A stretch of DNA of 64,000 nucleotides from assembly GCA_033182465.1 (NCBI GenBank), contig CP137318.1:2852001-2916000 (forward strand), written 5' to 3'. The translations under genes were made by a program, and so were the position numbers. The number at the start of each line of letters is the position of its first letter. Position 1 is the first letter of the stretch. Positions 22,882-39,199 of the stretch are shown piece after piece. The notes beneath the pieces are model-generated. The model made no database searches. It saw only the letters and a list, made by a program, of their open reading frames with translations, and was not told where the DNA came from. Source of the DNA: Sanghuangporus weigelae (taxonomy: Eukaryota > Basidiomycota > Agaricomycetes > Hymenochaetales > Hymenochaetaceae).

Positions 22882-25063
22882 ATGCGATGTACTCGAATAT
22901 TTCTTTCAAGCCCACGTCGTCGAATTAACTATCGCGCCATGGCGTCGCAAGTCTCCTTTAATGGTCTCTTCAGAGAAAAGTCCATTCCTGTTCCTTCTAA
23001 ATTTGAAGTGAATCTTACCCCGAAGGAGGACCAGCTGTGCACTCTACTAGATGAATGTAAGCAACATTTAGCGAGCAAAGGGCAAAGCATTGAATGCAGA
23101 ATAAGTGGCGGATGGGTCAGAGACAAGGTGTGCCAGGCGCTTCATTGGTTGCGATTCATTTGAACATTAGTTCTTCAGCTACTCGGTGCTCAAAGCAACG
23201 ACATTGACATTGCACTGTCAAATATTATGGGTGTCTCTTTTGCAGAACAATTTGTCGAATTTGTTAAATCAAAAGATCTGCCTGTCAAGACTGTTGCCAC
23301 TATCGCGCGGAATCCTGAGCAGTCAAAGCACCTTGAAACAGCACGAACCACCGTTCTTGACACGGAGATTGACTTTGTCAACCTACGAAGTGAATCATAT
23401 GCGGATAATAGTCGTATTCCAACCGAAATTGTGCGTGCAACTTCCCTTCGGAATAAACTATTTCTTATCCTACTTGCAATGAAGTAGAAGCTGGGCACCC
23501 CGCTTGAAGATGCTCTCAGACGCGATGCGACAATAAACGCAATGTTCTATAATGTCCATACACGATCTGTCGAAGATCTTACGGAAAAGGTTTGCACGAT
23601 ACTTCATTCAGTTCATAAGCTGGAAACAAACCTCAACTTGAAGGGATTAGACGATCTCCGCAATGGCATTATTCGCACTCCCATGGCCCCTTTCGAGACC
23701 TTCAGGGATGACCCACTTCGAGTTATCCGCTGTATTCGTTTCGCGAGCCGATTTGGTTTTAAACTGGTGGAAGAGGTCGAGGAATCTATGCAAAATGAGG
23801 AAATTCAGGTAACGGACTGTAATCTTCCTTGTATATTGACAGTCCCCATCAACTTCTACAGGCTGCCATTGTCTCCAAAATCAGCAGGGAAAGAATAGGA
23901 GAAGAACTGGATAAGATGATGAAAGGTACTATTAATGACATATTTGAAGAATATTGGTTCACCTATGTCTATGAAGGCCGCGATCCACTTCATTCAATCC
24001 GTCTCATAACATCCTTGGATCTGTACTCGTCAATTACTGCTGTCCCAACTTCAATTTCACCGACATTCACGACCTCTCCTGCTTCCCCATCCTCCGCTCT
24101 TGGCGCTGCTACTATTCTTCATGCCGCTCTGTCGTCTTCATTCTCTGATACGCTCCGCATCCCATCGTTGCACCCTCTTCTACTTTCACACGTTGATCGT
24201 GACAAGACTCTTCGTCCTCGTCTTTTCCTTGCGACCTTGATGATGCCTTATGCGGACGTTCAGTATCTGACTCCGAAAAAGAAGACTCGAGCGCCAGCGG
24301 TGGAAGTCGTTATTCGAGAAGGCCTCAAACTCGGGTTACAGAACCATTATGCAGATGGAGTTCCAGCACTCTTCACTGCAGCGGAAGTGCTGCGTGACGT
24401 TGAGACTAGCAACTTTGAAGGTCCTAATGAACGATCTCGGATAGGTGAGTTATTCTCCTTACCGACCGAATTCGAAGCGTACTTAACGTCCTGAACTCAG
24501 GCTCATTATTACGAACGAAATCGGTGCATAACGCAAACACGGGTTCTCACTGGACTTCGTCAATTCTCTTCACAATTATACGAGAGTTGGCTACTCTTTG
24601 GGATGTGAACAGGGACGCTTTCGATGGTAAAGCATGCCTCTGAGTTGAACGAGCACTTGACTCATTGATATCCTTAGTGGAGCGAGCTACACCAATTGTG
24701 AATCGATTTGATAGGTTCCTTCAGCGTGTCCAAGAGCTCAAATTGTCTGATTCGATTGATGACAAGCCTCTGTTAAATGTAAGTCTCCTCACTATAACAA
24801 GCGACGGTCATATTGACAGAACGTGCTTTAAGGGTAATGAGATCGTCTCGCTCTTAGGCGCAACTCGACCAGGCGTCTGGACAGGAAGCGTTCTTGCACG
24901 TGTCTCCGAGTGGGCACTTGATCATCCAGAAGGAACAAAAGACGCGTGCGCAGCATGGTTAAAAGCCGAGCACGAGGCTGGACGAATAGATGTTGGAAAC
25001 ATTTCAGCGATGAGCGTCAAAAGTTACCCGGCAAAGAAGCCAAGAGTAGCTGATGCGTCTTAA
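22882..25063 (+). CDS. CCA1: CCA-adding tRNA nucleotidyltransferase
   Basis: Adds or repairs the 3' CCA end of nuclear and mitochondrial tRNAs. Nine exons (22882-23127, 23179-23430, 23488-23589, 23644-23808, 23862-23925, 23977-24444, 24501-24626, 24678-24778, 24833-25063) give 584 residues. Class II motifs: ISGGWVRDKLLG, SNDIDIAL with the catalytic carboxylates, EDALRRDATINAMFYN, and DPLRVIRCIRFASRFGF. Three in-frame ATGs (22852, 22882, 22939) precede the core; the segment MRCTRIFLSSPRRRINYRA looks like a mitochondrial presequence, while 22939 would give a nuclear/cytosolic form, as known for yeast CCA1. Introns at 23590 and 24779 are multiples of three without stops. Its stop lies 100 bp from that of the convergent NUP54 gene. 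Confidence 0.94.
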
Positions 25064-25163
25064 GTGCTACAATAGATATGTAGATACATCCTGATATCGA
25101 CAGCGCTATGTAATGTATTCATAATCATATCAGTTGCATGGGAAGTTGGATCATGCCAACAGA

Positions 25164-26975
25164 CTATTGTAATTTTTGCACTGAAGCACCAAGAAGGACT
25201 TGGCTGGCTTGTGGATTCGAGAAAGCATCTGGCTCACGCTCCTGAGCTGGTTTCCCGAGGATTATGTCAAGGTCTCTCCGGTGTCCCTTCACAATCTTGA
25301 TTAGGTGCGCAATACCGTTCTGCTGATCAGCCAAGATCTAGATGCGACCAAGAGATCAGAATTGCCCGTCGAACGAAGAGAAGTTCCTCCTTACCTGTGT
25401 CAGTCGTTGCATACCCTCCGGATCAACCACAGCCCATTCAACATTGCTTTCGCTATTCTTTCGTTCGCGCTCTTTCTCCGCTTCGATTGCACCAAGTATA
25501 GCCCATAATTCACTCAATTTGCCTTTCAGTCGACCGACACCACCAGGTCTTCGAATTTCCTCATCGATACTTTCAAGAATGGATCTCGATGCTTCTTCCT
25601 CAGGTCGGATTGACGAAGAGCGAACTGAGGGAATGAGAAGATGGAGATGTTGTACTAGTCTGACCAGCCGCTGCTGAAGTTGGGCTTGAACCGCTGCCGC
25701 ACGCTGGAGGCGAGGTGCATTTGTGGATGAATGCGCAGAAGCTAGTGCGGCTATCCGAGTTTTCAATTCTTTGAGCTTTTCTTGGTGAGCAGCTGCTTGT
25801 GATCGTTGCGCTTCTACGCGCTTCTGCAAGTCATCGAAGCCAACGGCAAGAGCTGGTACAAAGCTAAAAACATATTGTTCCATTACGAGCCAGATTGAGA
25901 ACGAAGAGATTACACACCAGGACGGATCAGGGTTTTCACGGGTGGCTTTCTGCCACAATGCGTCGTTCGTAGCGTTTGGTGGTCGGCCATATAGATGGAC
26001 TTGACTAGGATCGACAAGATTATAGAAAAAGTGCTATAACATCGTTAGATACTTCAAAGCTATTATTCAAAGACGACATACCTCAAATCGACACTGAGGG
26101 GAACTGGGATCCCATGCTTGAGCAACTGCTTCTATCCGTTGCACGAGATTGACGAACTGCGCCTGAGCACTATCTCCTTGTTGTTGGCCTTGCATTAGGG
26201 AAGTCCTGCCTGCAAATAGGCCAGACGTTGACGTTCCAGCATTCGGTGCACCCATGAGCGAGCTACCTGGTTGAGAGCTGCCAAACAAGCCAAATCCACC
26301 GGTAGTATTCGGAGCAGAATTTGTGGTTGACTGTCCAAAGTTGCTGAACAACCCGGTCGGCTGAGACTGAGCCTGCGCTGTTGACTGGCCGAAAAGGGAT
26401 GTCGTAGGCTGTTGTTGCTGTTGCTGCTGAATTTGAGGTTGTCCAAACAGCGTAGTTGTCCCAGCAGGTTGCTGGTTCTGTTGTTGTCCGAATAAGCCAG
26501 TAGACGGTTGACTTGGATTGGCCGTTGATGCTGCAAATGGACCTGTTCCACCTGTGGGCGCCGTACTCGCACCAAACGCTCCTGTCGGATTGCTTTGCGC
26601 GCTTGCATTTGTATTGGAACCAAACCCGCCAAACATAGAGCTACCAGTAGCGCCCGTCACCGGCTGAGTCGAGCTCGTATTAGTACCCGTGCCAGTTGCA
26701 CTTCCAAACAACGGTTTCCCGCCGAACAAAGAGCTGGTGCTCGTGTTCGTAGACGAAAACAGAGACGAGCCTCCGACAGATGTCCCAGGCTGCTGCTGTT
26801 GCTGTTGTGCAGGCTGCTGCCCTTGTGTCTGGCCGAACGAACCAAACAGATTTGTGGCTTGCTGAGGTTGCACGTTCGTTGTCGGATTCGTCGTGTTCGC
26901 ATTGGCATTTCCGAACGAACCAAAGGCAGAGCCAGTCGCGGGCTTGCCAAACGCGCTTCCACCGAACATACTCAT
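25164..26975 (-). CDS. NUP54: FG nucleoporin NUP54 (fungal Nup57)
   Basis: Channel nucleoporin of the Nup62-type subcomplex of the nuclear pore. Four exons (26975-26082, 26033-25918, 25863-25395, 25337-25164) give 550 residues. About the first 270 residues carry roughly 17 FG dipeptides, mostly LFG/AFG, in a Gln/Thr/Ser/Asn-rich spacer (e.g. TTTLFGQPQIQQQ). The structured part follows: FYNLVDPSQVHLYGRPPN, LWQKATRENPDP, FVPALAVGFDDLQKRVE, then coiled coils (EKLKELKTRIAALA, SILESIDEEIRR). Start codon: MSMFGG at 26975; MFGG at 26968 is equally good. The gene is head to tail with the ABC transporter gene, 156 bp away. Confidence 0.93.
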
Positions 26976-27131
26976 CGAGAAGGGAATGCGCAACAGTGCC
27001 GAGCAAGGCGAAAGGAAAAGTTAGTTGAGGGCGCGTTGCGAAACGCGCGGAGTTTAAATATCTCACGCGTTAGGTGAACAAAAAGAAATACAATTGCTTT
27101 TCTATGATATGCATCAACATGAAACTATAGT

Positions 27132-30072
27132 CTACAACACTTCATCTGCTTCAGCCGCAGCTGATTGTAACTCTGCTAAGCGCGTCTTCATCTTTGGTCT
27201 GCAGAACGAAAAGTCAATGGTATCGACACAATGACTTTCATACTTACACTTCTAGGAGTTTCGCTTCCAAAGCTTGTTTCTCGTCTTGAAGCGCTAAGCG
27301 CTTCTCCGCATCGAGTTTCGTGCTGTTAGAGTTCGATTCAGTCTGCAGATTCTATGTAGTTGGCATGGTCCTACTCACAAAACATATCCACCTTGACCGT
27401 CATAATGGAGGATCATGGAGTGGTATTTCCATAATGAAGGGCGATGAGACACAGTCAGCAACGTGATACCCAGTCGCGTCGCATTCTCCATCATTTTAGT
27501 CTCCATATCTAAGGGAACCAAAGACGTTGCCTCATCTAATATGGCAAACTAAATGGTCATAAGGGATGGTCCTACTTGCCGGCAGGCTATTTAGCGCACC
27601 TTGGGTTTGTGGTAAAACAACCTAGCCCATGCCATTTTCTGCTGATCGCCTCCACTAAGGGCATCTCGCCAGTCTCGGGCAGCATTCCAACCACCTTCTC
27701 GGTCAACGATCTGATCCAGTTGGACAACAGCAAGAATGGAAAGTAGGTCATCGTCTGAAACACCACCTGTAGTCGTTATCTTAAACTGAAGCTCGAGCCA
27801 TGAGATGGAGATATATATTACGCACGACCTAGCATATCCTTCTGTGAATGGGGATATGTAACCTGATCTCGAAGGGTGCCGAGCGACAGATACGGTCGCT
27901 GAGGGATCAAGAGGAACTCGGATGCTGGAGGTTTCCGAACAATACCACCATAAACAGGCCAAAGTCCACCCAATATTCTGAACAGAGACGACTTTCCACA
28001 GCCATTAGGTCCAACGATCAACAAATGTTCCTACAGAAGTCCACAGCTTAGCCAATAACGAAGTAAATGTAGAAATCTGATACTTACCCCGCGCCTCACG
28101 TGGAAACTCAAGCTTCTTACAAGAACATCGCCATTGGGAGTCACGATAGGGACACTCTCAAACACGATGTCCTCTGAGTCTATAATTTTCCCTCTCCCTT
28201 TGAGGACTATATGGTCGTATAAGCAATGAAGTCATGGTTAAATATCGAAGGGAACTTACGTTGTGCGTTCTCCTCACTCTTAGCACTGCTAATAAGCTCC
28301 TTCTCGTACTTCCCTGTCTTGACATCAGACATCGTATCGAGAAGTTCAGATACGCGAGCGGTATATCCGGCAAGCTCTGATAGATCCTTGTAAGAATACA
28401 TGACTCGTCCAAATGCATCTGTTGAGGTAGTCAAGAAGCCCATCACTGAAACCGTAACTCAGGAGATATACCCGATGATGATAAAAGGAGTCGGCGGTTA
28501 GTGACAAAGCCTAATATATATGTTAGATCACAGGTTCCCGGATTTGAAAGAGGAACCCACCTTCGGTTCTGCCACCAAGATCGATGTTCTCCATCCCTGG
28601 CATTTTGAAGAATACAGGAAGAGCACAGATGCATAGCTGAAAACAGTTTATTACATTCCATACCATTTGAAGGTGAAGGATGAGGCAACCTACACCAAAG
28701 CTCCCCCATAACCATCTTTTCAAGGGTTAGCCACTTGAGAATAAAGAAAAGCTATACCCTCACTTGATGATGCCCTCTTCTGCAATACCATGCCATACTT
28801 TGATCCTGAGGACTCTGTTGACATGTTTGATAAGCCCATAGTAATCACGTTCAATCAACATTTTCTCGGTCTCTTCGCCACCAAAGAATGCGATCTCTTC
28901 GGAAAACTCAGCGAGCCGAGAATGTGAGTGACGCAATTGGCCAGTAAGCTGTGCTTCTTCAGCAGCGTACTTCCCAAAAGGCGGTGTTGATGCCCGCACT
29001 GAGGAACAGATAGGTGACACTATGCACAGGCAATAGTATGTCATAACTTACGAAGAGCCGCGGATGCTTGAACAAGGCCAGTGAGGAGGACAAGACCCTC
29101 CGCACCAACGTTCTGCGCTAGCTGGTAATTGTAAAGGCAGACATCCAGGATGGGCTTCGCCAAGTTGGAATATATCGCAGCAAGATGGGTTGAGAATCGT
29201 TGGATGTCTACAGTAATCATCCTGAAGAGCCGTCCATTGAGAATAGGGAATCCGGCAAAGCGAGACGAACAACGCACTGATCGGGGTTTTGTATGCGATC
29301 ATCAAGATTCGCTATAAAATAACGTATATTCAGAGTGACGGAGTGCGGTCATACGTGGCCACTTACCCATCTTGTAGAATACCATGTTCTGGTCATCATC
29401 GGTTCCCAGATACTGTTTCATGACTTCAGCTGTCAAGCGAGTCCTGTACGCAATGGCAAGCTTGTTCTGAATATAGCTGAGAAGGCTGTTGCAAGCTGTG
29501 GCGGGAATGGCAACAAGTAGCCAGCGGAGAATATTGAGTAGAAAGGGAAGTGGTTGGGCTCTGACTAGAGATGCTACGATCCTAAAAAGATTGATCGTAT
29601 AAACGTGAACTGATCATGCTCAAATAATCCTGACCTACTTCCCGTCCAATGCAGCAACGTATAGTGATATTGCTGTCCGAAATATTAGGAGACTTGAATG
29701 ATAGAATAATAGTAGTGCCTCCTTGGAGCGAAGTCCAGGTATGCATATCCTTAAGATTCTAGATAATCTCTCATAGAAGACGGCGTCTACCTGGTATTAC
29801 TTCTTAACGATGATCGTCGAAGAACATTAGAATCGCCTTACCGCAACTCTCCCGTGCTTGCCTTGCTTCACATCCGCCTTCTCTTTACCCTTAGCCTTCC
29901 GACTTGACTGATGAGCAGACCTTCCCCATAGACCTTGGAAAGACCAACCGAGAAAGTAAAGGCTAAAGCTGATCGTTAGCGCTTTCTGTATCGCGGGTCT
30001 ATGAGAAACATAGGCAGCCGTAAGTTGCGAGATCTGAGCTTTCGTCGGACGCAACGTCGACGAGACAGCCAT
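27132..30072 (-). CDS. Peroxisomal ABC half-transporter (ABCD family, fatty acyl-CoA import)
   Basis: Imports long-chain fatty acids or their CoA esters into peroxisomes as a dimer. Sixteen exons (30072-29842, 29790-29639, 29581-29367, 29311-29278, 29221-29052, 28998-28764, 28715-28694, 28636-28561, 28510-28472, 28418-28260, 28206-28088, 28030-27826, 27766-27600, 27548-27379, 27322-27248, 27198-27132) give 711 residues, the ABCD length. The membrane half contains [12 protein letters not shown] and the ABCD EAA-like motif [14 protein letters not shown]. The nucleotide-binding half has Walker [10 protein letters not shown] (about 491), [16 protein letters not shown], signature LSGGDQQ (about 589) and Walker [10 protein letters not shown] (about 609). 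Exons 7, 4 and 9 are 22, 34 and 39 nt. The yeast counterpart would be Pxa1 or Pxa2; which one cannot be decided here. Confidence 0.94.
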
Positions 30073-30216
30073 AGCGAGAAGACAAGATTTGATGCACGCG
30101 AGAAGAGAAGTAAGTCGAGATTGGCTAATCTTAAGTCACTGCGTCTGACATGTGAATTGACGCGGTCTGAGTTATGTAATAGTTCACCGTGTTTCTTTGG
30201 TAAGCTGACTGACGAC

Positions 30217-30982
30217 TTACTGCCTTTTTCATATGTATTGTCACTCGCGACTTCTGTGATTTTTGTCACACAGAACACCTCAAAATATAAAAATCACCAT
30301 ATCTCACTCAATTCTCGACCGTTTTGCATAATCTAAGTTGCTAAACTCATAGTTTTAAAATATGTTTCAAAATCTAACAAGGATGAAGAGAAATGAGCAA
30401 AGAATGAGTGAGATATGTCGTAAAAGGTCGATTTTAGACACATCTTTCATGTGCAGTTTTTCCTGCCCTCATCTCTGCTTCTACAGTCCTATAAGCAAGT
30501 CCAAAATGATATGATTATTTTATTTTAAGTTTACAGGCTGACTTTGAGCTCTATTCTGTGTTGTATCTGCTGGTTTGATGCATGTCTGGGCTGAGCTCAA
30601 ACCTACCTTTTCTCAAGGACCCCCAGACCTCAAAATAAATTTATTCTTAGGAAATCTGATGTCTTCAAATTCATATTATACCAATAGCATCACTTTGGTG
30701 CAGTCTAGGTTGTTGTAGCACCCAGTCTGAGGGCAGGAAAAACTGCACATGAAGGAAGTGTCTAAAATCGACCTTTTACGACATATCTCACTCGTTCTTT
30801 GCTCATTTCTCTTCATCCTTGTTAGAGTTTGAAACATATTTTAAAACTATGAATTTCGAAACTTAGATCATGCAGAACGGTCAAGAATTGTGTGAGATAT
30901 GGTGATTTTTATATTTTGAGGTGTTCTGTGTGACAAAAATCACAGAAGTCGCGAGTGACAATACATATGAAAAAGGCAGTAA
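30217..30982. mobile_element. Inverted-repeat (foldback/MITE-like) element, 766 bp
   Basis: Two 255-bp arms (30217-30471 and 30728-30982) are inverted copies without gaps and roughly 95 percent identical; the outermost about 90 bases match perfectly. The termini read TTACTGCC..GGCAGTAA. The 256-bp middle is AT-rich and noncoding. Flanks TGACGAC and TGAACGAC may be a degenerate target duplication. There is no transposase, so it is nonautonomous; the superfamily is unclear. RNA from it would form a long hairpin. It fills most of the space between the ABC transporter start and the HAD hydrolase stop. Confidence 0.85.
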
Positions 30983-30995
30983 TGAACGACGAACG

Positions 30996-31024
30996 AAAAA
31001 AAAAAAAAAAAAAAAAAAAAAAAA
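30996..31024. repeat. 29-bp A homopolymer
   Basis: An uninterrupted A run 13 bp beyond the inverted-repeat element and 8 bp from the HAD hydrolase stop. On the minus strand it is a T run immediately after that stop codon. Confidence 0.9.
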
Positions 31025-31032
31025 GCCGTTTG

Positions 31033-32083
31033 CTAGTTCGGATATTTCTGGTCGTGACTTTTTGACATCGCTTTTACATATTCGACGACCTCCTTCCAGT
31101 CCTTCATCCTCTTTACAATCGGCGGGAGCTCACCGTCGACATTTTCTTTCTTCCACCATTCTTCTCCATGCTCGAATTCCAGACGTTCTTTGTATCCGAA
31201 ATGATCCTTACGATCCTCCAGTTTGGATACCCTCCGGTTCCAACTGTAGTCTCCAAACAAAAGAACAGGAATGGGTGGCGACGCATCCCGCGCACAAGCA
31301 AGTGCGTTTTCCGCAGAGTCATCGATCAATAATCTAGCGTTTAGCCTGTGGCAAACCTAAAGGTGTGCTTCATCATTCGTGAAATTCTTGAATTTGAGCC
31401 AGAAAGCTTACCTCCGGCTTCCCTAATTTGACTTGAACTTCGTTCGCTTCTTCGTCTTTGAGGAACATACCTGTGCATACGATATCATCAAACATATCTG
31501 AGGACAATCAAAGAATTCTTTGATTAATCGTAGCTCTTGAAAGAAAGAAAGAAAAGGCGCTTACTCGGGAAGTGCTGGTCTATCCACTGCTTGGTTATAG
31601 GCAGTTGTTCCGCATGTCTAGCTGTGATTATGACGAGCTTATATCCGATCCCTTTGAGAGCTTTCACTCCTTCTAGTGCACCCGGTACAGGCTTCGGAGA
31701 CACTAGATTCGTCGCGTAAAAGTCCTTCACTTTGTCATGCGTCTCTACTGGTGTCCCCCAATCCGGATTCTATGTTCCATTACCATCAGCACTGAACAAT
31801 TCGAAAGCAAAAGGTTATTTGATACCTTCCAATAGTGATAGTCTATCAAGCATGGCATGACTATCAGAAAGACATATAATAAATATATTCTTGTTCTTAC
31901 AGTGAAAATCATCAAGCGTCATACGGGTTCCATATTTCGCATTATGCCCTTTTCGTATGAAGTCAACTTTAGCACAGAACTAGATCTGCATGTCCTCTCT
32001 CTGAACTCACAATCAGCAACTGCTTGGTTTGTTTGACTGAGTACATCGTCAAGGTCAACAGCAATGACTCCATTTTCGGGCAT
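31033..32083 (-). CDS. HAD-superfamily phosphatase, 5'-nucleotidase (NT5C) type
   Basis: Probably a small-molecule or nucleotide phosphatase. Six exons (32083-32011, 31948-31901, 31842-31826, 31769-31565, 31497-31412, 31356-31033) give 250 residues. HAD motifs: nucleophile and acid in AVDLDDVLSQTN, motif II in LVIITARHAEQ, lysine region after it, and motif IV in ARLLIDDSAENAL. The closing IVKRMKDWKEVVEYVKAM is a typical C-terminal helix. The third exon is only 17 nt (encoding YHYWK); its inclusion keeps phase and the aromatic FHYYHYWKNPDWG stretch. The substrate is unknown; the NT5C relation is by motif pattern. Confidence 0.85.
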
Positions 32084-32273
32084 GATGGTATTTGGGAAGA
32101 ACGTGGAACTGACTCGGAATACGTAAGTTGCTCTCGCATTTTCTACCGTATTACGCGGCTAGGAGGGCCAATCAGCTTATCTTATCAATCAAAGCTAGAT
32201 GACTCGATACACAAAAACATAATTCGTATTTTGATACAATACAAAAGTGACCACGTATTTAGACCTCTTTACA

Positions 32274-33019
32274 TTATACAACCTGCGTAACCTTTACAAT
32301 TCAGTGTTAGAAGACGTGTATCAGTTGATGAATTTTTTAATAACTCAGTTACTCACCTTCCCTGTCTTAACGTCGTAAATCCATCCAGTGATCGTAGTTT
32401 CATCTAGAACTAGGGGATGCTGTTTCAAATATTCAACATCGTCCTTCACGCTCTTCTCGAGTTCCGGGAATGGCAAGAAGTCAATGGCATCGATTTCTTT
32501 TGCCGCAGATGGATACTTCTCCTTGAGTATTTTCTTCAAGTCCTCGTTCTTAAATGTGAGCATGCCGCAGTCCGTGTGGTGGAAGAGGGCAATCTCGCGA
32601 GTGCCAAGGAGTTGCTGAGAGATGACGACGCTGCGTAATGCCTCCTTTCTGTAGTCAAGAACGGTGAGTTTAAGTCCTGTTTGCTTCGTTCAGACTACGG
32701 TGAGACTTACGCGACGCCGCCCGCATTTCGGATTACATGAGCGTCTCCCTCTTTGATACCCAGGTGTGTGGCAGGGCTAGCAGTTCGATACATCAGCCTT
32801 ACTCAAGTTTGAAGTCTATATTCGGACGAGAACGTACTCAAGACGCGCATCCATGCAAGTCACTGCTATGATAGTGAGCTTCATTTCTATGACAAATGTA
32901 AGTTGCTTACCGACGGTCAATTTCTTCCCTGGAGGAAGAGGCAAGCTTCCTTTCTCGCCAAACCCAGCTACATACTTCTCGTTCGCTGGGATGAAGTCTT
33001 TGTGGTTCTGCAGAGACAT
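32274..33019 (-). CDS. Beta-class carbonic anhydrase
   Basis: Interconverts CO2 and bicarbonate using zinc. Five exons (33019-32911, 32865-32838, 32776-32711, 32648-32357, 32291-32274) give 170 residues, a compact form. The zinc site and Asp-Arg pair are in VTCMDARLD (Cys, Asp, Arg) and LFHHTDCGML (His, Cys). Also typical: HLGIKEGDAHVIRNAGG and LVLDETTITGWIYDVKTGKV. The last exon is 18 nt (VTQVV and stop) after a GTGAGT donor; reading through would give another ending, but VTQVV fits the family. There is no targeting peptide, so it is probably cytosolic. Confidence 0.92.
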
Positions 33020-33408
33020 GACGGAGGATAAAGTGAGATTCCGAATGACAACTCCGGTTTCGTGGGATTTAAGTATTGGGAAAATCTGAGGTAGGATGTA
33101 AGACGCAATGGCACGGTCACCATTGCGCCATTTGTTGACATTGAGACATGCATCGCCGAGCGCGAGCGAATCAGGTTAGAAAGGCAGGTCTATGGATTTT
33201 CGAACCGAGCTAGCGGAGGCTAAGGAGAAGCATGAGCGACAGAATTCGCCGATTATCCAGCGAATCAGGATTCAAATTCAAGAAATTGAGATAAGACAAG
33301 GAGGAAAATAGGTCGATCCGATCCGACGATCGCGTTCACGCGTCGAGATCACGTGCCCAGTACAATTATCCTCGTTTCATTGAATCTTTCAACTGCATCG
33401 AAAACATC
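33020..33408. promoter_or_regulatory. Divergent promoter region, carbonic anhydrase / RINT1-like
   Basis: 389 bp between two divergent start codons. It contains a CACGTG-like core in GATCACGTGCC near 33349 and a CT-rich tract before the plus-strand ATG. No frame is supported. Confidence 0.4.
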
Positions 33409-37753
<4,345 letters not shown>

Positions 37754-37840
37754 AAAAGAAGCAATCAATCAAGATTTCTTTCATTGATGTACAATTAAAT
37801 CAGAAACTTGTTCAATCTGCTTTGTCCTTCGTATCGACGT

Positions 37841-38785
37841 TTAAGCCCCGTCTTTAACTGCTTGCCATGATGGACGGGAAGTGATGTCTTTCCACCATCT
37901 TGAAATCGTGAAAAGGATTAGCTGTAAAAAGAGATGAAGAACTGGGATTATGTACCTTGCCACATTCGGCTTGGAGTTCAAGGCGTCAATTCCGAGACGC
38001 TGTCACGTTTAGCAGACACAATTAGCACTCCCGAAGATAGGCTATGAGACCAAGGCTCACGTCAGTGATCATAGTTCCATAAGGAAGGTGGAACAGGTCA
38101 GCAAGGGTGACTGTCTGAGAATTACGTTAGCTCGAGTCCGCATTATGAGCTTTAAGCATAACGGTAGCCATGTACATCACCAGCCAGGTACTTCCTCTTG
38201 CTCAGAATCACCTCATACGCCTCCAACTTCGCGTACAGAGTGTCCGTGAGCTCCTTTACGCGCTTTTCATCAGTGGTGCCACCACGCATACTTGACAAGA
38301 CATGTATCAGTACTCGAAAAGGAATGAGTCAGGCTAATTTTTACTACGAACAGCTTGAAGATCTTTTCGCCCGAAATACCACTTGCAAAAGGATCGAAGT
38401 TATTCTGCTCGATGCTTGCGGCTTCTTCGAAACGGCCCCACGCCTCGAAGTCGGACGGAGAAGGGATCAGTCCTGGTGTTCCCTGGTTGGCGTACTTCAG
38501 GGCGATGTAGCGTCCGATAGCACGACTCTCATAGATCGTGAAGTCTCCATCCTGGATCAGCAGATCAGATCAGTGAACAGTTATTTTATACGTGACATGA
38601 GGAGTCTTCACCTTGAGAACCGGGACTTGACCGAAGGGCTGCAGAGAGGTGAACTCTGGTTTCTTGTGTTCTCCCTTACCAAGGTCTATGGGGATCAGTT
38701 CATAGGGAACGTTCTTTTCCTTCAGGACTGTCGCGACGCGACGGGTGCACGTTGACGACGGACTTCCGTAGAGCTTGACAGTCAT
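37841..38785 (-). CDS. Glutathione S-transferase (phi-like/fungal GST)
   Basis: Conjugates glutathione to electrophiles or reduces peroxides. Six exons (38785-38612, 38551-38352, 38290-38176, 38114-38061, 37999-37956, 37898-37841) give 214 residues. The thioredoxin-fold half has KLYGSPSSTCTRRVATVL (likely catalytic Ser in SSTCT), QPFGQVPVLKDG and YESRAIGRYIALKY. The helical half ends VTLADLFHLPYGTMITD and WWKDITSRPSWQAV. The frame continues upstream: ATG 38926 would add 47 residues with a hydrophobic anchor (LHSLLVLALAVLLNLA). ATG 38785 was chosen by family length. One donor (GTTCGT at 38351) is weak but keeps KIFKLMRGG. Confidence 0.88.
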
Positions 38786-39199
38786 GTTGTGCGTAGGTTT
38801 CGCAGAAAAAGATGAAGTATCAAAATAAGGCTTGAGATTGAGACTATTTGACGCGAGATTCAAAAGGACAGCGAGAGCGAGGACGAGAAGAGAATGAAGA
38901 GCAAGAGAGGAGAGCTTTGACACCATTTTAAAGGCCCAGAGGTCATGTGTGTGCTTAGGAAATACTATTATACGGATGGAGGTTTTGAAAGCAGCCACTT
39001 CTCAGCAACACCGAGTCGGGAAGATGGTTGACTAATAATTCCAGGTTCTCACCGATGGGAGTTTAGCCGGGCTAAATTTGGAATCAGACGCGTTGAGAAC
39101 GCGTTATTTGTCACTGTTTGTGCCTTCCATTATTTTCTCACGTGTCGATCACCTTCCACGTTTGAGCGTCTGAGATTCGTGACTCTCACGTCTGGGGTG
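38786..39199. promoter_or_regulatory. Divergent promoter region, GST / MED9-like
   Basis: 414 bp between divergent starts. The GST-proximal 140 bp could be coding if translation begins at 38926. Near 39060-39110 short repeats of GGGCTAAATTTGG and GAACGCG occur. No other feature seen. Confidence 0.4.

Noticed and set aside
30921-31337. Plus-strand frame with a lysine run
   Set aside because: It is an arm of the inverted-repeat element, the poly-A tract and the antisense of HAD exons joined by chance; the same N-terminal peptide appears on the opposite strand at 30278 because of the inverted repeat.
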